Assembly (NCBI GenBank): GCA_031278055.1
Contig: JAITLD010000024.1
Coordinates: 1 to 9,342, forward strand
Direction of reading: 5' to 3'
DNA: 9,342 bases
DNA from: Rickettsiales bacterium
GTDB taxonomy: Bacteria; Pseudomonadota; Alphaproteobacteria; Rs-D84
This document shows, in pieces, positions 5,976 through 9,342 of the stretch (position 1 is the stretch's first letter; every line of letters begins with the position of its first letter). A model generated the notes under the pieces. It saw only the letters and a program-made list of their open reading frames with translations, ran no database searches and had not been told where the DNA came from. The position numbers and the translations under genes are program-made.

Positions 5976-6996
5976 AAATACTGAAAAACAAAATGCGAAC
6001 AAGGACCGTTGTTTGCGCGTTTTTTTGCGCTGTATGCGGCGCGCGGCCGTAGTTATCTGTTGCTTGCTTTTTTCCGCCCGCTCTTTCGCGGACATTTCAG
6101 ATGAATTTGAAATAGACAGATGGCATATAACGCTTCATAAAATTCAAAATGTCGCGATTGGGCAGAAAATCAGTCCGAAAACGATAAACGCGGTGATTCA
6201 GGAATCGTCGTTTGTTCCGCAAATCATACATCGGGACAAGAATCAGCCGGAATTTGTGCTGACAATGAGGCAATATCTGACCAATTCATTGGACCAGCTT
6301 AGAATCAAAAACGGAAAAAATGCGGCGAAGAAATATTCGAAATTACTGGCGCAGACGGAAAAGAAATTCGGAATTCCAAAAAATGTTATTCTGGCGCTAT
6401 GGGGAATGGAAAGCGATTATGGAACATTCAAAAGCCGTTATCAATTGAGTGATTCCTTTCTGACCCTGATTTACGACGGGCGGCGCGAACAATTTTTTAC
6501 AGAACAGCTTTTAGCATTGATGAAAATCGCGGATAAAAACAAACTGGACGTCAAATCTTTTGAGGGCTCGTGGGCCGGCGCGATGGGACACTTTCAGTTT
6601 ATCCCCACAACCCTGCGGCAATACGGAGTCGACGGGAATGGCGATGGAAAAATCGATATCATGAATTCTGTTGCGGACGCAATGGCCAGCGCGGGAAACT
6701 ATCTGAAAAAAATGGGATGGAAAAAAGGCGAAAGAATTTTGAAAAGCGTAAGGTTGCCGCCAGGATTCAAAATGGAATATTGCGACGGAACGACAAAATT
6801 AAAACCGTTGGAATGGCGCGGAATGGGAATTTCGGGCGTTCCCAAGGGAAATAAAAATATCGGATTGATATGCGAGGCCAGCATGTTCCCGCTGGCCTAT
6901 CTGACGTATGACAATTTTTATCGAATAAAAAAATGGAACAATTCGAATTATTACGCTGTTGCTGTCGCCCTTCTAGCCGATAAATTGAATAAGTAA
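5965..6996 (+). CDS. mltB: MltB-type lytic murein transglycosylase (GH103-like)
   Basis: Periplasmic enzyme that cleaves the MurNAc-GlcNAc bond of peptidoglycan to form 1,6-anhydroMurNAc. Numbered from the ATG at 5965 (343 aa), it shows FGIPKNVILALWGMESDYG (135-153) with catalytic Glu149, FEGSWAGAMGHFQFIPTTL (199-217), an EF-hand-like calcium loop DGNGDGKID (223-231) as in MltB, and SAGNYLKKMGW (242-252). No C-terminal peptidoglycan-binding domain follows, so it is a catalytic-domain-only form. This start overlaps the barrel gene by 11 nt but puts about 24 residues before the signal peptide. An ATG at 6034 gives a more ordinary signal (MRRAAVVICCLLFSARSFA, then DI) and may be the true start; neither has a strong Shine-Dalgarno. 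Co-transcription with the barrel gene is likely. The Cys-Cys in the signal core does not make a lipobox, so a soluble or loosely attached periplasmic enzyme is expected. Confidence 0.9.
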   Translation: MLFRNTEKQNANKDRCLRVFLRCMRRAAVVICCLLFSARSFADISDEFEIDRWHITLHKIQNVAIGQKISPKTINAVIQESSFVPQIIHRDKNQPEFVLTMRQYLTNSLDQLRIKNGKNAAKKYSKLLAQTEKKFGIPKNVILALWGMESDYGTFKSRYQLSDSFLTLIYDGRREQFFTEQLLALMKIADKNKLDVKSFEGSWAGAMGHFQFIPTTLRQYGVDGNGDGKIDIMNSVADAMASAGNYLKKMGWKKGERILKSVRLPPGFKMEYCDGTTKLKPLEWRGMGISGVPKGNKNIGLICEASMFPLAYLTYDNFYRIKKWNNSNYYAVAVALLADKLNK

Positions 6997-7004
6997 TCCT
7001 ATTA

Positions 7005-7910
7005 TTAAAATAATCCCGTTTGATTCGCGTAGAATTGCCATATCTTTTTTAACCCGCGCGGCTTTTCCACAGCCCATGGCTTTGGGTTTCCGAGATAATG
7101 CAACATAACAGGATTATATTTCAAATCGATAATTTCTCTGCCGGACATCTTGTCGAAATCGCGACCCGCAGCCTCGCCAAAATTATATTTGGCAGGCAGA
7201 AAAAGTATTCTTCTTTTACAAACTTCGTTCAGAGTCGTTTGGTCCGGATGAGCATATTCTTTTTTCGATTCTTTTACGAGTTTATCATACGTTTTTTCCG
7301 TTCTCATTTTAGATAGATTCATTATCAAAAATCCAGAGTTTATATAATTATTACTTCCGACGCCGGCAACCAAATTATCGCCCAACTCAATCCTGTCCGC
7401 CTCTATCAAATCACCCAGGAATACAACATCGACATCGGCATAAATGATTCTGCCGACATCCGGCAGCAGTGTTGGAAGCATTAGGCGATAATATATTCCA
7501 ATCGGCCAATCTCCGAGATAGGATTTGTCAAAATCATGATTCGCATTCAAAAAGGTTATTGAGGAGTCGCTTTTCAAAACTATCGCCCTCAGCATTTTTT
7601 TATCATCGTCGGAAACGCTTTCGCCGACTACGCAGTAGATATCGTAATCGCATCGTCCTTTTGATACATCCAAAAGCGAGTACATGGCGACCGCCGCCTG
7701 TTTCGCAAAATTTTTATCAAAACAAAACGATACCTTGACCCTATGCTCGTATTTTTTTAACGGCGCGCGTCCGGCGCCGTCAAGGAATAATTTCGGATTG
7801 TAAGCAAGCAAACGAATCCGTTTCCGCAATCTTTTTGACGGAATGAACGCGTTTAATATATTTATCAGAAATTTTTTTATGCGGCGCAATTTCAACTCGC
7901 TACCTTCCAT
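7005..7910 (-). CDS. Family 8 glycosyltransferase (LPS glycosyltransferase-like)
   Basis: Transfers a hexose from a nucleotide-sugar, in relatives such as RfaI/RfaJ to lipopolysaccharide core. From the ATG at 7910 (301 aa): a basic N-terminal extension (about 1-55), then the GT-A domain starting VKVSFCFDKNF (about 59). Next are SYLGDWPIGIYYRLMLPTLL (about 130-149), the metal-binding DxD in IIYADVDVVFLGD (Asp159 and Asp161, codons 7434-7436 and 7428-7430), INSGFLIMNL (190-199), HPDQTTLNEV (221-230) and the closing HYLGNPKPW (271-279) with the conserved His and Lys-Pro-Trp. An in-frame TTG at 7937 would add nine residues; neither start has a convincing Shine-Dalgarno and the domain is unaffected. 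It is last of a minus-strand run with the YgjP-like gene and tkt, 57 bp after the former (30 bp if TTG is used). Its stop is 8 bp from the convergent mltB stop. Donor and acceptor sugars cannot be inferred. Confidence 0.9.
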   Translation of the reverse strand: MEGSELKLRRIKKFLINILNAFIPSKRLRKRIRLLAYNPKLFLDGAGRAPLKKYEHRVKVSFCFDKNFAKQAAVAMYSLLDVSKGRCDYDIYCVVGESVSDDDKKMLRAIVLKSDSSITFLNANHDFDKSYLGDWPIGIYYRLMLPTLLPDVGRIIYADVDVVFLGDLIEADRIELGDNLVAGVGSNNYINSGFLIMNLSKMRTEKTYDKLVKESKKEYAHPDQTTLNEVCKRRILFLPAKYNFGEAAGRDFDKMSGREIIDLKYNPVMLHYLGNPKPWAVEKPRGLKKIWQFYANQTGLF

Positions 7911-7967
7911 TTTCGATAACGCGGAGATTGTAAACAAAAAACATCGAACCGTCCAGATAAAAAAACG

Positions 7968-8399
7968 TCATACAGTCATCAATGACCGGCCATTCTTAGC
8001 CAGCCACTTTTTTGCGGCTTTGCAATCCGGACCGAAATATTGCGCAACCAAGGACCAGAAAGCCCGTGAATGATTCATCTGTTCAAGATGACAGCATTCG
8101 TGAATAATCACATAACGCATTATTTCAGGCGGCGCGAATGAAAGCCGCCACGATAGGGAAATTGTCCCGCTTGCCGAGCACGAACCCCAACGGCTGCGCG
8201 TATCCCGCACGGCGACGCGTTTCGGCCGCATGGTTGCCGGCATGGAATGCATGATTTCGCGCGCGCGAATCAAAAAGTTTTTTTTGATTTTATCGCGCAC
8301 GCGCCGGTCCAAAAATTCGGGCGCGCCGCCGATTTCGGATTGGACGACTTTATACGGTCCGCCAAATACATGCAAAATATCCCCGTCTTTTATTTTCAT
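7968..8399 (-). CDS. Compact YgjP/WLM-type zinc metallohydrolase
   Basis: 143 aa with the hallmarks of the YgjP-like (DUF45, SprT/WLM-related) metallopeptidase family: RSRWGSCS (68-75), a following beta strand TISLSWRLSFAPPEIMRYV (79-97), the zinc site HECCH (100-104) with Glu101 as general base, and a third ligand His110 in NHSRAFWSLV, ending KKWLAKNG. Typical YgjP proteins are about 220-250 aa; this one has only about 65 residues ahead of RWGSC and so lacks most of the usual N-terminal domain. It is otherwise intact and probably active. Its ATG overlaps the transketolase stop as ATGA (8396-8399), which predicts translational coupling. Family members are cytosolic and poorly characterised; the physiological substrate is unknown. 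No signal peptide is present. Confidence 0.9.
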   Translation of the reverse strand: MKIKDGDILHVFGGPYKVVQSEIGGAPEFLDRRVRDKIKKNFLIRAREIMHSMPATMRPKRVAVRDTRSRWGSCSASGTISLSWRLSFAPPEIMRYVIIHECCHLEQMNHSRAFWSLVAQYFGPDCKAAKKWLAKNGRSLMTV

Positions 8400-9342
8400 T
8401 TGATTTTTTTGATGATTTCGTCTGAAATGTAATCGGCGTCAAACCCGTATTTTTTATAAACGTCGACTCCGCGTCCGGATTCGCCGAAATCGGAAACCCG
8501 CGCGACCATCGAGACGGAGAACGGGGGCATTTCGGATGACGCTTCTATCCACACGCCGAATCCGCTGGACAGAAATCTCGCGATACCGGCGCGATTTTCG
8601 CGCATTAAAATTTCCAGGGACGGCACAGACATCACGGATGTTTTTACACCCAAAGATTCCAATTTTTCCCGGACGGCCAGCGCCAGCGCAACCTCGCTAC
8701 CGGTGGCAACCAGTTTCACGCGCGCGTTCTTGTCGCCCGCGATAACATAGCCGCAAACAGATGCGTCCTTGGATTCCGGAACAGCCGCGAATGACTGCCG
8801 CGACAAAATTATTGCCGATGGCGAATTATCGCTGAAATGTCGTTTAAGGCATAAAAACATTTCTATCGGATTACACGGTCGATAAATTGTCAATTTCGGA
8901 ATCATGCGCAATCCTGGCAATTGCTCGACCGGCTGGTGGGTGGAGCCATCTTCGCCAAGGGCGATGGAATCATGCGAAAAAACAAACAAAACCGCAAGAT
9001 TCATTAGGGCGGCCATGCGGATTGCGCCGCGCATATAATCACCGAATACAAGAAATGTTGAGCCATACGGTTTGAATCCCGCAAGAACGAGTCCGTTCAT
9101 TATCGCGCCCATCGCATGCTCGCGCACTCCGTAATGAATATAATTTTTTTCCGGAACTTTCGCGCCGGTGCTTTCCGACAAGTCCGCGCTGCCCCCGACA
9201 ATCAAATCGGGATTCTTCGCGGAAAGAGCCTTTAACATACAATTAAACAATTCCCGCGTCGAATAATTTTTGACCGGAATATGCGGGATATTAAACCATT
9301 TTATTTTCTGCTGTGTTTCGGATTTATGCGACTGGTCATGTT
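8396..9342 (-). CDS. tkt: Transketolase, C-terminal part (5' end beyond window)
   Basis: Thiamine-diphosphate enzyme of the non-oxidative pentose phosphate pathway that moves two-carbon ketol units between sugar phosphates. The frame is open to the right edge; about 314 residues of a roughly 660-residue protein are present. Visible are the pyrimidine-binding domain with STRELFNCMLKAL, GGSADLSEST, IHYGVREHAMGAI (ThDP-activating Glu, codon 9119-9121), GSTFLVFGDYMRGAIRMAAL and SHDSIALGEDGSTHQPVEQ, followed by YRPCNP. The C-terminal domain follows, with VATGSEVALAL, SVPSLE, WIEAS and DFGESGRGVDVYKKYGF. GVREHAM differs slightly from E. coli GVREFGM but keeps the Glu. A TTG at 9250 in this frame could be mistaken for a start, but the homology continues upstream of it (PVKNYSTRE), so the gene simply runs off the window. 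It ends in TGA overlapping the ATG of the YgjP-like gene. Confidence 0.95.
   Translation of the reverse strand, partial: HDQSHKSETQQKIKWFNIPHIPVKNYSTRELFNCMLKALSAKNPDLIVGGSADLSESTGAKVPEKNYIHYGVREHAMGAIMNGLVLAGFKPYGSTFLVFGDYMRGAIRMAALMNLAVLFVFSHDSIALGEDGSTHQPVEQLPGLRMIPKLTIYRPCNPIEMFLCLKRHFSDNSPSAIILSRQSFAAVPESKDASVCGYVIAGDKNARVKLVATGSEVALALAVREKLESLGVKTSVMSVPSLEILMRENRAGIARFLSSGFGVWIEASSEMPPFSVSMVARVSDFGESGRGVDVYKKYGFDADYISDEIIKKIK

Noticed and set aside
7000..7013. ATTATT-AA-AATAAT palindrome between mltB and the glycosyltransferase stops as a bidirectional terminator
   Set aside because: The stem is AT-only with a 2-nt loop, too weak to call, and there is no GC clamp.
1..9342. CRISPR arrays, tRNA/rRNA genes, insertion sequences or phage genes
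   Set aside because: No regularly spaced repeats, tRNA-like cloverleaf, transposase motifs or phage proteins were seen on either strand.

Overview
The window reads as chromosomal DNA of a Gram-negative bacterium, most likely an alphaproteobacterium. The Pth and OMP beta-barrel sequences look alphaproteobacterial, perhaps from a host-associated lineage; this placement is from sequence feel and not a search. Base composition is uneven: moderately AT-rich overall, but with GCGC-rich runs. The standard code is in use: TGA ends pth, the YgjP-like gene and the transketolase, and the tryptophans in recognised domains are TGG.

Layout, left to right. A minus-strand OMP_b-brl-type outer-membrane protein runs off the left edge (1-480). 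It diverges from pth (526-1041, +) across a 45-bp gap holding overlapping back-to-back promoters. pth abuts tail-to-tail, with no spacer, a very large minus-strand gene (1042-4332). That gene encodes an exported, cysteine-rich protein of unknown function, 1096 aa. A 125-bp divergent promoter region (4333-4457) separates it from a plus-strand pair: an outer-membrane beta-barrel with omptin-like features (4458-5975), overlapped by an MltB-type lytic transglycosylase (5965-6996). Eight bases further on, a convergent minus-strand cluster begins. In transcription order it is transketolase (partial, off the right edge), a compact YgjP/WLM-type zinc hydrolase, and a family-8 glycosyltransferase.

Taken together, four of the seven genes encode exported proteins (two barrels, one muralytic enzyme, one giant Cys-rich protein), and a fifth probably builds surface glycan, so this is largely an envelope locus with housekeeping genes (pth, tkt) mixed in. 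The least explained item is the 1096-aa protein. It has a signal peptide, a basic Arg/Ala/Ser-rich low-complexity segment, an exactly repeated four-cysteine spacing (C-x6-C-x4-C-x9-C at residues 184 and 613), a ladder of C-x6-C pairs, and a compositionally different Cys-rich C-terminal third. No RNA genes, mobile elements or CRISPR arrays were seen, and no gene-free stretch exceeds 300 bases.
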